Assembly (NCBI GenBank): GCA_030630935.1
Contig: DAOVMD010000154.1
Coordinates: 1-7,059, forward strand
Reading direction: 5' to 3'
DNA from: Candidatus Mcinerneyibacteriota bacterium
GTDB lineage: Bacteria; AUK180; JAQVHJ01
DNA length: 7,059 nucleotides
This document shows positions 6,450 through 7,059 of the stretch, piece after piece. Numbering within the stretch: the stretch's first letter is position 1; every line of letters starts with the position of its first letter. The notes beneath the pieces are model-generated. The model saw nothing but the letters and a program-made list of their open reading frames with translations, searched no databases and was not told the origin of the DNA. The position numbers and the translations under genes are program-made.

Positions 6450-7059
6450 ATGAAAAAACTCTTAACGTTTTTGTTATTAATTTTTCTGCTATTTACATTA
6501 TCGTATGCAGAAGCAGATTCGTACATTTATTCCGGGACAAAATCTATCGGGAACTTTCTAAAAATTCCGATAGGCGCCCGGGTTGAGGCAATGGGTAATA
6601 CCTATATCGCCCTGTCGGATGATATTGAAGGGATTAACTCAAACCCTGCGGGTCTTGCACTTGAGGACAGGTACCTGATAGGTTTAACCGCGGGAACTTA
6701 TTACCTTGACTTGACTTATAATTTCATTGGTGTAATGATTCCTACGGAGACAATGGGAAATATTTCTATCTCGGCGATTTACCTTGATTACGGTACCCAG
6801 GATGAGTTAGATGAATATGGCAGTTTAATCGGCGATTTCACATGTTACGATGCTGCTGTAACATTAACGGTATCGGACACTATCTTTTCCGGGTTATACG
6901 CCGGATTCAATGCAAGGTATATTGAAACGAAACTTGGTGACTATAGTGGCGGAACACTCGCGGGTGATATTGGAATATTATGGAACCCGTCTTTTTATAG
7001 AAGTATATTTTTGGGATTAGTTCTGAGGAATTTTGGTATGTCAATGAAACTTGACGAGA
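6450..7059 (+). CDS. PorV/PorQ-family outer-membrane protein (3'-partial)
   Basis: The window contains the first 203 residues; the gene continues past the end. A signal peptide covers about residues 1-20 (MKKLLTFLLLIFLLF, ending SYA). The mature start carries the family hallmark: FLKIPIGARVEAMGNTYIALSDDIEGINSNPAGLA, meaning a conserved region around residues 37-70 with the GAR..AMG and NPAGL elements. After it come alternating amphipathic strands typical of an outer-membrane beta-barrel (IGLTAGTYYLDLTYNFIGV, SISAIYLDYG, AGFNARYIETKLG). Known members include PorV, a T9SS shuttle that carries cargo recognised by its C-terminal sorting domain to the surface-attachment complex, and PorQ; many FCB paralogues are unassigned, so which type this is remains open. 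It lies directly after a gene with such a sorting domain, which supports a role in handling that cargo or a surface complex with it. Confidence 0.85.
   Translation, partial: MKKLLTFLLLIFLLFTLSYAEADSYIYSGTKSIGNFLKIPIGARVEAMGNTYIALSDDIEGINSNPAGLALEDRYLIGLTAGTYYLDLTYNFIGVMIPTETMGNISISAIYLDYGTQDELDEYGSLIGDFTCYDAAVTLTVSDTIFSGLYAGFNARYIETKLGDYSGGTLAGDIGILWNPSFYRSIFLGLVLRNFGMSMKLDE

Overview
The window is a tightly packed, single-strand stretch of a bacterial genome. All seven supported genes lie on the + strand, and the largest gap between genes is 43 bases. The C-terminal sorting domain and the PorV/PorQ-type outer-membrane protein at the right end point to a Gram-negative, type IX-secretion lineage of the FCB superphylum (Bacteroidetes/Chlorobi/Ignavibacteria/Cloacimonadota/Marinimicrobia-like). 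Composition is moderately AT-rich and ribosome sites are strong and purine-rich (AGGAGG-like). I cannot fix the phylum from sequence alone; an uncultivated FCB relative is plausible.

Left (1-886): the C-terminal subunit of a split transketolase, cut at its 5' end by the window edge. Its N-terminal partner is probably just upstream, outside the window.

Middle (902-4138): four closely spaced genes. They are a DHH/DHHA1 phosphoesterase with a complete motif set (RecJ-like/archaeal GAN-like/NrnA-like), an unrecognised 129-residue protein, a Clp1/Grc3-type P-loop polynucleotide 5'-kinase, and a 79-residue DUF3006-like protein. Gaps are 15, 5, 0 and 13 bases, and in two cases the Shine-Dalgarno sequence lies inside the end of the upstream gene. 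They are therefore very likely co-transcribed and translationally linked. A Clp1-type RNA kinase is typical of eukaryotes and archaea and uncommon in bacteria. Its linkage to a DHH nuclease candidate is the most interesting signal here: one gene could phosphorylate 5'-OH ends and the other could degrade or process the 5'-phosphorylated product. This coupling is inference.

Right (4182-7059): after a cytosine-free, T-rich gap comes a 748-residue secreted mosaic protein. It carries a signal peptide, lamin-tail domain, Big_5-like Ig domain, fibronectin III, two further beta domains and a type IX sorting domain. A PorV/PorQ-family outer-membrane beta-barrel follows 21 bases later and runs off the window end. 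Cargo and PorV-like protein probably act together at the cell surface.

I saw no tRNA, rRNA, CRISPR array, insertion sequence, convincing hairpin terminator or notable repeat. No stretch over 300 bases lacks a gene.
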